Origin: Bin5 sp965218625
GTDB lineage: Bacteria; Chloroflexota; Anaerolineae; Caldilineales; Caldilineaceae
Length of the DNA: 64,000 nucleotides
NCBI GenBank assembly: GCA_965218625.1
Contig: CBDCLG010000012.1
Coordinates: forward strand, 428,577-492,576
Reading direction: 5' to 3'
Made by a program: the position numbers and the translations under genes. Positions 16,968 to 26,582 of this stretch are shown here, piece after piece; positions within the stretch are counted from its first letter, which is position 1; the number at the start of each line of letters is the position of its first letter. The notes under the pieces are model-generated. The model saw only the letters and a program-made list of their open reading frames with translations, did no database searches and was not told where the DNA came from.

Positions 16968-18054
16968 TCACTCACCACTCATCTCTTCCTCCCATGCCCG
17001 GCGCAGGAACTCCTGCACCTTGACAGGCTGGCCGCTGCGGTTGCTCTCGATGGCGGCAAAAATCAGGGCGACCGACTGCAGATTGTCCTCGACGTTCGTC
17101 GCCGTCGGCGGGCCGCCGTCCAGCCAGTCGAGAAACTGGGCAATCAGCCACTCGTTCCTCCATTTGGACTGCTCGAGCAGGGGGATCTCCTCGCCTTCGG
17201 CCCTCGCGGCTGTACTGTTTCGGCTGGTAAGGGAATCGCTCGATGCGGCGGTTGTCCATGATCAGCGTCTCGTGCTCGCATTCGGCGCGGACATACTCTT
17301 TCGCCCAGCCGTTGAAGCCGCTGGCGTTCGTCTTGGCCCCCTCGTAGATGGCGCGCACGCCGTTCTCGAATGTCATCATCACGTGGCCCTGCGAGCCGGA
17401 CCCGTACTCACCCCACGACGGATTCCACGTCTGGGCGTAGAGCGTATCGCAGTTGGAGCCGGCCAGGTCGGCAATGATGTCCAGGTGATGGACGGCGCCT
17501 TCGATCATCAGCGCCTCCTCCATCGTGTGACGGAAATGCGCGCCCCAGTCGCCGAAATTGCGCAACCCGCAGGTGAAACGGCAGACAAGGTAGTCGATCG
17601 CGCCCGGCCGCCCCGTGCGTAACGCATGGCGCAGTGTCGTCTTGTCCTGGTCGAAGCGATGGCTCATCGTCACGCCCATCTTTTTGCCGGCGCGCTTGAC
17701 CTTGGCCGCGATGCGAACCGAGCCTGCCATCGTATCGGCGATCGGCTTCTCGGAAATGATGTGCATATCGTGGGCCAGCGCAATGTCCACCACCGCCTCG
17801 TGGAAGGCCGGCGGAACCACTACCGAACAGAAATCGGCGCGATTCTCGTCGAAGGCGGGTTCGATATCGGTGTAGCACTTGTCCGGGGGCAGCCCGAGAT
17901 GCTGCTGGGCGTTGATGTGAACTTCGGGGTTGATATCGACCGCCGCCACAACTTCGATGCGGCCGTCAGCGATGTTGGAAGGCACGAAGCGGGCGCACCA
18001 GGCATTGCCCTGTCCACCCGTCCCCACCTGGATCATGCGGTACTTTCTTGTCAT
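16968..18054 (-). CDS. Gfo/Idh/MocA-family oxidoreductase, one frameshift
   Basis: NAD(P)-dependent sugar or inositol-type dehydrogenase of about 361 residues. The Rossmann motif VGTGGQG is at 10-16 and the catalytic-region EKP at 102-104 (SEKPIADT). HxxxH-like AVHHLDIIADL follows. After PYQPKQYSR the frame breaks at a CCC run (17201-17203). Removing one base restores EAEGEEIPLLEQSKW and a normal end EFLRRAWEEEMSGE with the stop at 16968. Probably co-transcribed with the cupin gene 51 bases upstream. Substrate unknown. Confidence 0.85.
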
Positions 18055-18105
18055 GGAGCGTATCCTGTCAGCGCTGCGATTTCAGACCGGGGCCACTGTC
18101 AGCGC

Positions 18106-18504
18106 TTACCGCAGCGAGCGCCACGGCTCCTCTTCAAATACGTCGACCAACGCATAACCTTCCTCCCCGATGCTGGGGCCGAGGATCGCCAGCAGTTTGG
18201 CCGGACCGCCCGAATCGTTGAACGAAGCGTGGACCGCGTCGGCCCCGATAAAGACGGAATCACCCGCCGAGAGCAGCTGCTTCTCCTGTTCGATCCACTG
18301 CTCAATCGATCCGTCGATGACGTAGATCACCTCCTCCTGGTCGGGATGTTTGTGGAAATCATGGCCCTGGCCGTGCTCCAGCGTCACCTCGACAACAACC
18401 AGGTCGCGCGCTCCGGTTGTGGCCGGCCGGCTCGCCCAGGCCAAGACGCCCCATTCCCACTGTTCTCGCTCCATCGCGGCGGCAGTGATAAACTTGCCAT
18501 TCAT
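18106..18504 (-). CDS. Cupin-domain protein
   Basis: A 132-residue single-cupin protein. Cupin motif 1 reads GHDFHKHPDQEEVIYVIDG with metal ligands His51, His53 and Glu57 or 58. Motif 2 (GDSVFIGADAVHASFND) keeps the later His. Such small cupins act as sugar isomerases, dioxygenases or sensors; no choice is possible from sequence alone. It is the first gene of the cupin-Gfo/Idh-UPF0261-TIM-barrel run, with an extended -10 promoter about 65 bases upstream. Confidence 0.85.
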   Translation of the reverse strand: MNGKFITAAAMEREQWEWGVLAWASRPATTGARDLVVVEVTLEHGQGHDFHKHPDQEEVIYVIDGSIEQWIEQEKQLLSAGDSVFIGADAVHASFNDSGGPAKLLAILGPSIGEEGYALVDVFEEEPWRSLR

Positions 18505-18570
18505 AGCAGTTACTCCTGACCGGTTGTCCCTGTTGAAATGATCGACTGCAGAGGTGTCTGTTGCCGCGAC

Positions 18571-18579
18571 AGTATATCA
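18571..18579 (-). promoter_or_regulatory. Extended -10 promoter for the cupin operon
   Basis: On the minus strand TGATATACT, an extended -10 (TGn plus TATACT). The -35 region is weak (ATGTAG at 17 bases). It lies between the divergent cupin and DinB genes. Confidence 0.45.
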
Positions 18580-18707
18580 TAGCGGTGGCGCGTCTACATC
18601 TAGGCTCGCCTGCCGCCAATCTCTCGAAACACGAGCCCGCCGCACGACCTTTTGTTGGACCGCGAGCCGTCCCGAAGCGCTCAACCAAGCCACTTGGAGA
18701 ACGAACC

Positions 18708-19201
18708 ATGTCCACCGAACGCACAGCCCACTGGACCCGCAAATTGAACGAGTCCCGCACGAGGCTCTTCGCGCTTCTCGACGGCCTCTCGCCTGAAGAG
18801 TGGCAGACCACCGTCTTCAGCGAGGGCGACGTCTGGACCGTCGCCTCGGTGCTCGCCCATCTCGTCGAAAGCGAACAGGGCATGAGCATCCACGTTCACA
18901 AGATCCGCAAGGGCGAACCCACGATCCCCGAAAACTTCGACCTGGAACGCTGGAACGCCGGCCTCAAACGGCGGACAGGAGATGTCGCGCCTGATGAACT
19001 GTTCGCCCGCGCCGTCGCGACCCGCGCCAAAACGCTGGAGGTGATGGAATCCCTCGAGGACGACGAGTGGGAGCTGACCGGCCGCCACCCCTCGCGCGGC
19101 GAGAACCTTCTACGCGTTTTACCGTCGCCCAGTACTACGAGACCATCCACGCCCACGAAGTTATGCATTTGCAGGACCTGCGCGCGGCGCTGGGCGCGTG
19201 A
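18708..19201 (+). CDS. DinB-family protein, one frameshift near the 3' end
   Basis: A small four-helix-bundle protein of about 164 residues. The ATG at 18708 follows GGAGA. A metal-ligand His51 (VLAHLVESE) is present. The HxxxH-type end HEVMHLQDLRAALGA appears only if one T is restored in the TTTT run near 19120, so RVFTVAQYYETIHAHE continues to the TGA at 19199-19201. Without correction the frame runs into unrelated sequence. DinB/YfiT proteins are often thiol-dependent transferases or of unknown function. Confidence 0.75.
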
Positions 19202-20162
19202 AGGAGAGCAGCGCCGCCTGAGACCGCGCTACCCTTGGGCGTGGAAATCGGGTGCTATCCCTTATCAAAACAGGAATCGAAAGTCGGGTTCTGGAGAGTT
19301 GTGTTGAGAAACGCGTGGATTGACATTGCAAGCTGATTTGGTGCAATATGACTACTCGTAGTTTGAGCAATCCTCTGCGTAAGTTTGCTCCAAAAGGAGA
19401 TCGCGTTGCGAAGGAAACGGGCATTCTCCCCGATGCCAGTCAGGGTTTCTTGGACTTAGATAGTGTCTTGGGGGAAAAGCTGCAAATGATCAGGAGTCGG
19501 ATATAGACAGCAAGCCAGATTCGCAAAATCCTTAGGGCATCCTGACGCCTTACAAGACACCGTGTGCCAACTAAAGAGTTTTATGATGCTCATACCGCAG
19601 CGAAAACTCGATCTTGAGGAGGGTGAGGACGTACTCATCTCCATTTCAGAGCGACCGCCAGATCGTTCCTATCACTCCGTCGAGGCACTAACGATAAGCG
19701 ACGGCTTGAATGAGGTGGGCGCATGGAAAGGATCTCACGACGAGACCTGAATCGCGCTTAAGCGGGCAATTTACATTGGAGTCCGACCGGCACTCTGACT
19801 TTTTCTCGACAAAAGTTTTTTGGCGAAAATCCGGCCTGAGGGAAGATATTTTCAGCACGCTGGCTAGATGACGATGCGCGTGATCTGAGGATGGGTGGAC
19901 ACCTAGTGGCAGTACGACTAAATAGAAAAAATTCCGACCAAACAGATGAGGAAGTGTGGTCATTGACCACTTGCACGGGCGCGAGCCTGTGGTCAGACGA
20001 CTTGAGCTGCTGGCTCCGCAAGGTCTAGGGCCGAGCCACGCGATCCATAAGTCCAACATGACGTGAAAAGCCCCCACGACCCCTCAAGCTGATTTTCTCC
20101 TTTCCTGAAATATGGGGCTAACGTTTTCAGAGCCGACTGATTGATCACCAGCCAGTCCTATC
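19202..20162. other. Gene-poor stretch, A/T-richer than the surroundings
   Basis: About 960 bases without a convincing full gene. The base composition is visibly less G+C-rich than the neighbours. A short antitoxin-like frame at 19583-19750 is the only recognisable element. It may be the worn remains of an inserted element, but no inverted ends, transposase or direct repeats were found. Confidence 0.5.
19583..19750 (+). CDS. Possible AF2212/DUF104-like antitoxin remnant
   Basis: A 55-codon frame beginning MMLIPQRKLDLEEGEDVLISISERP. The pattern of a leucine/proline lead, an (L/I)EEG turn and a VxIxI strand resembles the short antitoxins that precede VapC-like toxins. No toxin follows. AAGAG precedes the ATG. 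It could equally be a chance frame; confidence is low. Confidence 0.25.
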   Translation: MMLIPQRKLDLEEGEDVLISISERPPDRSYHSVEALTISDGLNEVGAWKGSHDET

Positions 20163-21322
20163 TCAGACAGCGTAGCGGGTTACCGCCGCCTCGTCGATCT
20201 CGACACCGAGGCCGGGCGCCTGCGGCGCGTCGAAACGCCCCGCCTGCGGCGCCGGGTAGGAATGCGCGATGCTTCCCTTCCACGCGAGCGCGTCGTGGCT
20301 GTGTTCCATGATCTGAAAGTTGGGAATCGCCAGCGAGTAGTGGACCGTCGCCGCCACCGACAAGATGCCCCCGCCCCCCACGTGCGGCGCGATCGGCAGG
20401 TTGTAGCTGTCGCACAACGCCGCAATGCGCTTGCCCTCCGATAGCCCCGTGCGCGCCACGTCCGGCATCGCCACGTCGAAACCCCGCACCGCAATCCAGT
20501 CCCGCCACTCCCACACCGTCCGCAGCCACTCGCCCGTCGCCACCTGCAGCGAAAGCGCGCGGGCGACCTCCGCCTGTCCCCGGCTATCCTCCGGCTGGCA
20601 CGGCGCCTCCAGCCAGCGCACGCCCAACGTTTCCAACCCTTTGCCCAGCTCGATCGCCCCCGACACGTCGCGAGTCCCGTGCACATCCACCAGCAGCATC
20701 GATCTCCTGCCCCACAGCCCGACGCACCGCCTCCACGATCGCAAGCAGCGCCGCATTGGGCATGCGCAGGTGCAGCTTGAGCGCACGATAGCCGGCTGAG
20801 AGCAACAGATTCAGCTTGGGCAACCGACTCAGAAGGCTCCGTTCCTCCCATGCCAGCGTAGACCGGCACGTCCGCGCGGAACCTTCCCCCCAGCAGCTTG
20901 TAGGCCGGTTTGCCAACGGCTTTGCCCAGCAGATCGTAGAGCGCCAGGTCAACCGCCGCCAGCGCGTCCACATAGAAGCCGGTTACGTGCCCGCGCTCTC
21001 GCATCGCGCTGTAGAGACGGTACCAGAGATACTCCACGTCAAACGGGTCCCTGCCAATCAGCAGCGGCGCGCACAGCTCATCCACGATCGCGGCCGTGAC
21101 GCGCGGCGCGACCGGCGCCTGCCCCTCGCCCCACCCGACCAGCCCGCTGTCCGTCTCCACGCGCACCAGGCAGGTCTCATGGTTGCGCGAATAGATGGAC
21201 GTCCAGGCATCGGCCGCGATCGTATGGTCCCCGTAGCTTTCGACCGCCTCGGTTCCCCCGCCCGAACCCTTCTCCGCCGGCGGAATCTTCACTGCATAGG
21301 CCTCGACCGACGCGATTCGCAT
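20163..21322 (-). CDS. Mandelate racemase/muconate lactonizing enzyme family protein, two frameshifts
   Basis: Enolase-superfamily enzyme of about 385 residues, probably an acid-sugar dehydratase. The ATG at 21322 (MRIASVEAYAVKIPP) follows a GGAGG-rich site. Three frames join: residues up to SESVAQAES (about 20810), then LLLSAGYRALKLHLRMPNA (to about 20698), then LLVDVHGTRDVSG to the stop at 20163. Each break is one extra base. Active-site region ALKLHLR, metal ligands in VDVHG, WLEAPCQPED and TGEW, and the C-terminal PHVGGGGI can be seen. The substrate cannot be deduced. Confidence 0.8.
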
Positions 21323-21365
21323 ATCTTCCTCCCCTCCTCCTACAGCGTTGCTGGATACGTGCAGC

Positions 21366-21394
21366 ACTATACGCGCATCCGCACGAACGCACAA
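21366..21394 (-). promoter_or_regulatory. Promoter of the enolase-superfamily gene
   Basis: On the minus strand TTGTGC, a 17-base spacer, TATAGT, about 44 bases upstream of the ATG at 21322. Confidence 0.5.
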
Positions 21395-21769
21395 AAGGAA
21401 CAGGCTCGCTTCCACCTCTCAATTCACCGCGGTCGATGGCGCCAAACGTTTCCTGCGGGCAACAGGAAACATTCCGACTGGCGCGGTCGCGCCAGGTGTC
21501 GACCAGGCGCGAACAAGGTAAATTGATTTCATACAAGAGCAGGCCCATCCAGCGGCGGGCCTCCCCAGAGAGGGGCTCCGGCCCAAGCCTCCGTGCTGGC
21601 ATCGCAGGCTTTCGGCAACCCCCCGGCCCCGCCCGAGAGCCAGGAAAGACAGCGACCTGTTCCCTGATCGCCCGTTCGATCGAACAGCATAATGTACATC
21701 TTAAGCACGCGCCAGCTGACTCCGCCCAGACATGCAGCTCGCGCGCATTCGGCACCCTTCTGAGGCTGT

Positions 21770-21798
21770 TTGCCCATTGTCTGGCCGTGCGCTATAAT
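21770..21798 (+). promoter_or_regulatory. Promoter of the cox operon
   Basis: TTGCCC, a 17-base spacer, TATAAT. It leaves an untranslated leader of about 140 bases before coxG at 21945. Confidence 0.6.
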
Positions 21799-21944
21799 TC
21801 GGCTCAACTTTACCCGGAACGAAAACACAATAGCCGTTTCCCCATCAGCTGGCAGGAGACAAGAGCGGCAGCATGCCCGCAAGCAGTCCGTCTCCGAACC
21901 CGTCGTGCGATGGAGAGAACCATACATAGAAAGAGCACTGTAAA

Positions 21945-22661
21945 ATGGTCAAATTGGCAGGCACGCACGAATTCGACGCACCCAAGGAAGCGGTTTGGGA
22001 AGCGCTATTGGATCCAGATGTGCTTTCGCAAATTCTGCCCGGTTGCAAGCAGTTGGACAGGTCCGGCGAAAACGAATTCAAGGGCGAGATCAGTATCCGT
22101 GTCGGGCCGGTTCAGGGCAGTTTCAATGGGACAGTGAATCTCAAAGACATCGACCCGCCCAACAGTTACCGCATGGAGCTCGCCGGCCAGGGAAGGCCCG
22201 GATATGTCAAAGGTGCGGGAGCGCTGCGCCTGGAGGGAGACGCGCCGACAACGCTACATTACGACGGCGACGCGCAATTGAGCGGCCGCATTGCCAGCGT
22301 GGGACAGCGGCTGGTCGACAGCACCGCGCGCTCGCTGACGCGCCAGGGGCTTCAATCGCTGGAAAGTATCATCGCGGCGCGTCTGCAACCGCCGGAACCG
22401 GAACCGGCGGAGAACGAGGCGGCATCGGCTTCGAACGGCTCCGGAGCGGCCTCCCAGCCGCGCGCGCCGGACCCGCCGCCGCAGCCCGACATTGCCACGC
22501 CGTCGACAATGGAAGTGGGAATCAATGTGGCCAGAGACGTTGCAACTGACCTTGCCCAGGAGTTCAAGAACAACCCGAACAGTCGCAGGGTAGTCTACGT
22601 TCTGGCTGGTTTCGCCGCGATAGTTTGGATGTGGCGTCTGCTTTTCGGCAAAGCCAAATAG
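21945..22661 (+). CDS. coxG: CoxG/SRPBCC-family protein with C-terminal membrane anchor
   Basis: The 238-residue protein begins with the CoxG domain (about 1-150): MVKLAGTHEFDAPKEAVWEALLDPDVLSQILPGCKQL, a START-like fold. A Pro/Ala-rich linker (about 151-185) is followed by a single transmembrane helix, VVYVLAGFAAIVWMWRLLF. In CO-dehydrogenase systems CoxG helps attach the enzyme to the membrane, which fits the anchor here. It is the first gene of coxG-coxS-coxL-coxM, 57 bases before coxS. Confidence 0.9.
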   Translation: MVKLAGTHEFDAPKEAVWEALLDPDVLSQILPGCKQLDRSGENEFKGEISIRVGPVQGSFNGTVNLKDIDPPNSYRMELAGQGRPGYVKGAGALRLEGDAPTTLHYDGDAQLSGRIASVGQRLVDSTARSLTRQGLQSLESIIAARLQPPEPEPAENEAASASNGSGAASQPRAPDPPPQPDIATPSTMEVGINVARDVATDLAQEFKNNPNSRRVVYVLAGFAAIVWMWRLLFGKAK

Positions 22662-22717
22662 CATACTGGATCATCAGGTTACAGGACCATCGAAGTTCCA
22701 AAAGAGGAGGAAGCTCT

Positions 22718-23185
22718 ATGGGTATATCCATCGAACTGGAGGTCAACGGCGCCAGCGTCAGCGACGAAGTTGAGCCCCGGCTGCTTCTTGCGCATTTTCT
22801 GCGCGAGAATGTGGGGCTGACGGGCACAAAGATCGGGTGTGACACAAGCCAGTGCGGCTCCTGCACAATCCTGCTGGACGGCAAGGCGGTCAAGTCCTGC
22901 ACATTGCTCGCAGTCCAGGCGGACGGGGGCGAGATCACTACGATCGAAGGTCTGGCCAACGGGGATTACCATCCGGTGCAGCAGGCCTTCTGGGACAACC
23001 ACGGCCTGCAGTGTGGTTTCTGCACACCCGGCATGATTATTTCCTGCGTTGACCTGCTGAGCACAAATCCCCAGCCGAGCGAGGACGAAATCCGCCACGG
23101 GTTGGAAGGAAATCTGTGCCGCTGTACCGGTTATCATAACATTGTGCGCGCGGTGCAGGATGCCGCCGAGACCATGAACGGCTAA
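22718..23185 (+). CDS. coxS: CO-dehydrogenase-type small subunit, two [2Fe-2S] clusters
   Basis: A 155-residue electron-transfer subunit starting at the ATG after AAGAGGAGGAAG. Plant-type ferredoxin cluster ligands are Cys41, 46, 49 and 61. The C-terminal helical cluster ligands are Cys99, 102, 134 and 136 (QCGFCTPGM and LCRCTGYHNI). All eight are present. It moves electrons from the molybdenum site of CoxL to FAD in CoxM. It is 15 bases ahead of coxL, which has a strong ribosome binding site. Confidence 0.95.
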   Translation: MGISIELEVNGASVSDEVEPRLLLAHFLRENVGLTGTKIGCDTSQCGSCTILLDGKAVKSCTLLAVQADGGEITTIEGLANGDYHPVQQAFWDNHGLQCGFCTPGMIISCVDLLSTNPQPSEDEIRHGLEGNLCRCTGYHNIVRAVQDAAETMNG

Positions 23186-23200
23186 AGGAGGAAATGAAAT

Positions 23201-25561
23201 ATGGCAGGTGAATCCAATGGCGCGGGGGTCTTCGGCAGCTCGATCCGCCGGCGAGAGGATCCCGAACTGATTACAGGGCATGCCAAGTACACGGATGATC
23301 TGCAGTTGCCGGGCACGGTCTACTGCACGATTCTGCGCAGCCCATACGCGCACGCAAAGATAAACAGCATCGACAGCAGCGAGGCCGAGGCATTGGATGG
23401 CGTTATCGGCGTCTATACGGCCGCGGATGTCGCAGAGAGCGGTACGCCGGGCGCGATTCCTGTCGGCTGGCTGCTTCCCGACATGAAAATCCCCGACCAC
23501 ACAATGCTGGCCATAGACACGGCCCGCCATGTGGGGGATGGTGTGGCGATCGTGGTTGCCGAAGACCAGTACACCGCGCACGACGCGCTCGATCTGATCT
23601 ATGTGGACTACGAAGCGCTCGACGGGATCGCCGACCCCAAGAAGGCGACCGAAGGCGGCGCGCCGCTCGTGCATGATATGGCGCCCAACAATATCGCCTT
23701 CGACTGGGAAATCGGCGACAAAGAGAAGACCGACGCAGCCTTTGCCGCGGCCGCCCATGTCGCCAGCCTTGACATCGTCAACAACCGGCTGATTCCGAAC
23801 GCGATGGAACCGCGCTCCGCGCTGGCCGACTACAACAGCATCACCGGTGAGCTGACGCTCTACATGACGACGCAGAACCCCCACATCCACCGCCTGCTCA
23901 TGAGCCTGGCCTCCCTGGGCCTGCCGGAGCACAAGATCAGGGTGATTGCCCCCGAGGTGGGCGGAGGGTTCGGCAGCAAGATTCATCACTATCCCGACGA
24001 GGCGATCACGGCGTGGGCCTCGATGCAGGTCGGACGTCCCGTAAAGTGGACGGCAACCCGCACCGAGACCTACATTACCGACGCACATGGCCGCGACCAT
24101 GTGACGCATGCAGAAATGGCTGTAGACGCCAACGGCAAGTTCATCGGCCTCAGGGTCGACACCTACGCGGCAATGGGGGCCTATCTCTCGACCTTTGCGC
24201 CGGCGGTGCCGACCTATCTCTACGGCACACTGATGTCCGGCGAATACGACCTGCCCGCGATCCACTGCCATGTATTTGGCGTCTTCACGCACACAGTTCC
24301 CGTTGACGCCTATCGCGGCGCGGGCCGGCCTGAAGCGACTTTCGTCGTCGAGCGCATCGTCGATGAGGCTGCACGCGTTTCCGGCATTGACCCGGCAGAG
24401 ATCCGGCGCCGGAACTTTGTATCGCCCGACAACTTCCCCTACCCCACGCAGGTCGCGCTCGAATACGACAGCGGCAATTACGAGGGCGCGCTGGACAAGG
24501 CGCTGGCGGCGATTGGGTACGACGACTTTCGCCGCGACCAGGCCGCCGCCAGGGATAACGGCAAGTATCTGGGTATCGGCCTCTCCACCTACATCGAAGC
24601 CTGTGGTCTGGCGCCGTCGGCTGTGGTCGGCTCGCTCGGCGCGCAGGCGGGCCAGTGGGAAAGCGCAGTGGTGCGCGTCCACGCGACCGGCAAGGTTACG
24701 GTCTACAGCGGCTGCTCCGGACACGGTCAGGGCCATGAAACGACCTTCGCGCAGATAGTCGCCAGCGCCCTGGGCGTACCCTACGAGGATATCGACGTAA
24801 TCGAAGGTGATTCGGGCATCATGCCGCACGGATGGGGCACCTACGGCAGCCGCAGCGCCGCAACCGGCGGCAGCGCGATCGCCTCAGCCGCGGAGAAGGT
24901 CGTCAACAAGGCGCGCACGATCGCCGCGCATCTGCTGGAGGCCGCCGAGGAAGACCTCGAGTTCGATGACGGGAACTTCTATGTCAAAGGCTCTCCCGAC
25001 CAGGCGCAGTCGCTTCCCGACGTGGCATTGCAGGCCTATCTGGCCCACAATCTGCCCAAAGGGATCGAGCCGGCGCTGGAGGCGACCAGCTTCTACGACC
25101 CGGCCAACTTTGTTTTCCCGTTCGGCACGCACATCGCCGTCGTCGAAGTCTGCTCCGATACGGGTCACGTCGACCTGCAGCGCTACCTGGCGGTAGACGA
25201 TGTGGGCAACGTGATCAACCCGATGATCGTGGATGGACAGGTACACGGTGGAATCGCGCAGGGCGTGGGGCAATCCTTGTTTGAAACGGCCGTTTACGAC
25301 GAAGGCGCCAACCTGCTGAGCGGCACAATGCTGGACTACGCAGTGCCGAAAGCCCACTTCCTGCCCTCCTTCGAAACGGACCGCACGGTGACACCCTGCC
25401 CGCACAATCCGCTGGGCGTCAAAGGTGTCGGCGAAGCGGGCACAATCGCGTCTCCTGCAGCGGTCGTCAATGCGGTAGTAGACGCACTGGCGCCGTTCGG
25501 TGTTTCACACATCGACATGCCGGTGACGTCGGAGAAGGTCTGGAACGCGATAAACGGCTAG
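23201..25561 (+). CDS. coxL: Form II aerobic CO dehydrogenase-type molybdenum subunit
   Basis: A 786-residue xanthine-oxidase-family catalytic subunit that binds molybdopterin cytosine dinucleotide. The active-site loop is AYRGAGR at about residues 370-376, the form II signature; true form I CODH has AYxCSFR with the copper-binding Cys. Other family marks are GGGFGSK, GQGHETTFAQI and GVKGVGEAGTIASPAAVVNAV near the C-terminus. Form II enzymes may oxidise CO slowly or act on other substrates, so the substrate is uncertain. The presence of coxD, coxE and XdhC genes shows that a full maturation set is kept. Confidence 0.93.
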   Translation: MAGESNGAGVFGSSIRRREDPELITGHAKYTDDLQLPGTVYCTILRSPYAHAKINSIDSSEAEALDGVIGVYTAADVAESGTPGAIPVGWLLPDMKIPDHTMLAIDTARHVGDGVAIVVAEDQYTAHDALDLIYVDYEALDGIADPKKATEGGAPLVHDMAPNNIAFDWEIGDKEKTDAAFAAAAHVASLDIVNNRLIPNAMEPRSALADYNSITGELTLYMTTQNPHIHRLLMSLASLGLPEHKIRVIAPEVGGGFGSKIHHYPDEAITAWASMQVGRPVKWTATRTETYITDAHGRDHVTHAEMAVDANGKFIGLRVDTYAAMGAYLSTFAPAVPTYLYGTLMSGEYDLPAIHCHVFGVFTHTVPVDAYRGAGRPEATFVVERIVDEAARVSGIDPAEIRRRNFVSPDNFPYPTQVALEYDSGNYEGALDKALAAIGYDDFRRDQAAARDNGKYLGIGLSTYIEACGLAPSAVVGSLGAQAGQWESAVVRVHATGKVTVYSGCSGHGQGHETTFAQIVASALGVPYEDIDVIEGDSGIMPHGWGTYGSRSAATGGSAIASAAEKVVNKARTIAAHLLEAAEEDLEFDDGNFYVKGSPDQAQSLPDVALQAYLAHNLPKGIEPALEATSFYDPANFVFPFGTHIAVVEVCSDTGHVDLQRYLAVDDVGNVINPMIVDGQVHGGIAQGVGQSLFETAVYDEGANLLSGTMLDYAVPKAHFLPSFETDRTVTPCPHNPLGVKGVGEAGTIASPAAVVNAVVDALAPFGVSHIDMPVTSEKVWNAING

Positions 25562-25565
25562 TATC

Positions 25566-25639
25566 TGGTTTTCGGTTTTTGGTGAATCCCTGCCCGCAGG
25601 GCAGTTGCTGAAAACTAAGAACTAAAAACTCAAAACTGG
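25566..25639 (+). repeat. Heptanucleotide repeats between coxL and coxM
   Basis: 25612-25639 holds four 7-mers: AAACTAA, GAACTAA, AAACTCA, AAACTGG. The last one provides the GG of the coxM ribosome binding site. Just upstream TGGTTTT and CGGTTTT (25566 on) form a shorter array. Between the two is a GC hairpin CTGCCC-GCA-GGGCAG. This echoes the heptad array at the end of hemB, with a different unit. Confidence 0.65.
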
Positions 25640-25648
25640 AGAGTGAGA

Positions 25649-26509
25649 ATGTACCCATCCAAGTTCGATTACCACCGCCCGTCCTCCGTGCAGGAGGCAG
25701 TTCAGATACTCTCGGCAAACCCGGACGCCAAAGTGCTGGCGGGCGGTCACAGCCTGATCCCGGTGATGAAGTTGCGCCTGGCCGCGCCGTCGGCGCTGGT
25801 CGACATCGGGCGCATCGACGCATTGCAGGGCATCAGCCGGTCAAACGGCAGCCTCCGCATCGGCGCTTGCGTCACCTACGACGAGATTGCCAACTCGAGC
25901 ACCGTCCAGGAAGCGGCGCCGCTGCTGGCCGAAGCTGCCGGTCAGATCGGTGACCGGCAGGTCCGATATCGCGGCACGATTGGCGGCAATCTCTCACATG
26001 CGGACCCGGCGTCAGACCTGCCGGCCGCGGCACTTGCCTTGGGCGCGACACTCCATGTAACCGGCACGGGCGGCAGCCGCGCAATCAGCGCGACCGGTTT
26101 CTTCGTCGATCTGATGATGACCGCGCTGCAAGCGGACGAAATCCTTACAGAAGTGGAGATCCCTGCAGCGGGGGCAGGAACAGGATCGGCCTACGCAAAG
26201 TGGGAGCATCCCGCGTCCGGCTACGCCTTGTGCGGCGCGGCTGCGGTTGTGACGCGCAACGCCGATGGCAGCTGTGCCAGCGCCCGTCTCTGCTTGAACG
26301 GCGTCTCCGCGACCGCGGTGGACGCGTCCGCCGTTGGGGCGAGCCTGGCCGGTTCGGACCTGAGCGACGGGGCGATCGAAAGCGCGGTCAACGACAACCT
26401 TTCGATTCCCGATGCGACGGGCGACATGTTCGCCTCGGCCGGCTATCGCCAGGAATTGGCCAAGGTGATGGGCGCGAGGGCCCTGCGCACCGCCAGAGAT
26501 AGAGCGTAA
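25649..26509 (+). CDS. coxM: CO-dehydrogenase-type FAD-binding medium subunit
   Basis: A 286-residue flavoprotein. FAD-binding motifs are AGGHSLIPVMKLR at about 32-44 and TIGGNLSHADPASDLPAA at about 111-128, as in CoxM/XdhB proteins. It takes electrons from CoxS and passes them to the respiratory chain. The ATG at 25649 is chosen; an in-frame GTG two codons earlier is also possible. It is the last gene of the structural cox operon and is followed by a strong hairpin. Confidence 0.93.
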   Translation: MYPSKFDYHRPSSVQEAVQILSANPDAKVLAGGHSLIPVMKLRLAAPSALVDIGRIDALQGISRSNGSLRIGACVTYDEIANSSTVQEAAPLLAEAAGQIGDRQVRYRGTIGGNLSHADPASDLPAAALALGATLHVTGTGGSRAISATGFFVDLMMTALQADEILTEVEIPAAGAGTGSAYAKWEHPASGYALCGAAAVVTRNADGSCASARLCLNGVSATAVDASAVGASLAGSDLSDGAIESAVNDNLSIPDATGDMFASAGYRQELAKVMGARALRTARDRA

Positions 26510-26517
26510 ACGACAAC

Positions 26518-26564
26518 GGCTCGCGGATTGTAACCCGGCAGAGACTCGTTACGATCCGCGAGCC
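26518..26564 (+). terminator. Strong hairpin after coxM
   Basis: GGCTCGCGGAT (26518-26528) pairs perfectly with ATCCGCGAGCC (26554-26564), extended by GTAAC/GTTAC. It has no T-run, so it may be an attenuator or mRNA-stabilising hairpin rather than a classical terminator. It separates the structural genes from the maturation genes. Confidence 0.5.
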
Positions 26565-26582
26565 ACTTACCAACCTCCACAG

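Larger units (their letters stand above)
21323..21944. other. Divergent intergenic region between the enolase-family gene and coxG
   Basis: These 622 bases hold the leftward promoter at 21366-21394 and the rightward coxG promoter at 21770-21798, leaving about 370 bases between them with no clear gene. Room for regulator binding exists, but no distinct palindrome was noted. Confidence 0.5.

Noticed and set aside
22679..24829. Minus-strand 716-codon frame
   Set aside because: It lies opposite coxS and coxL and has no protein family features; its length reflects third-position G+C bias.
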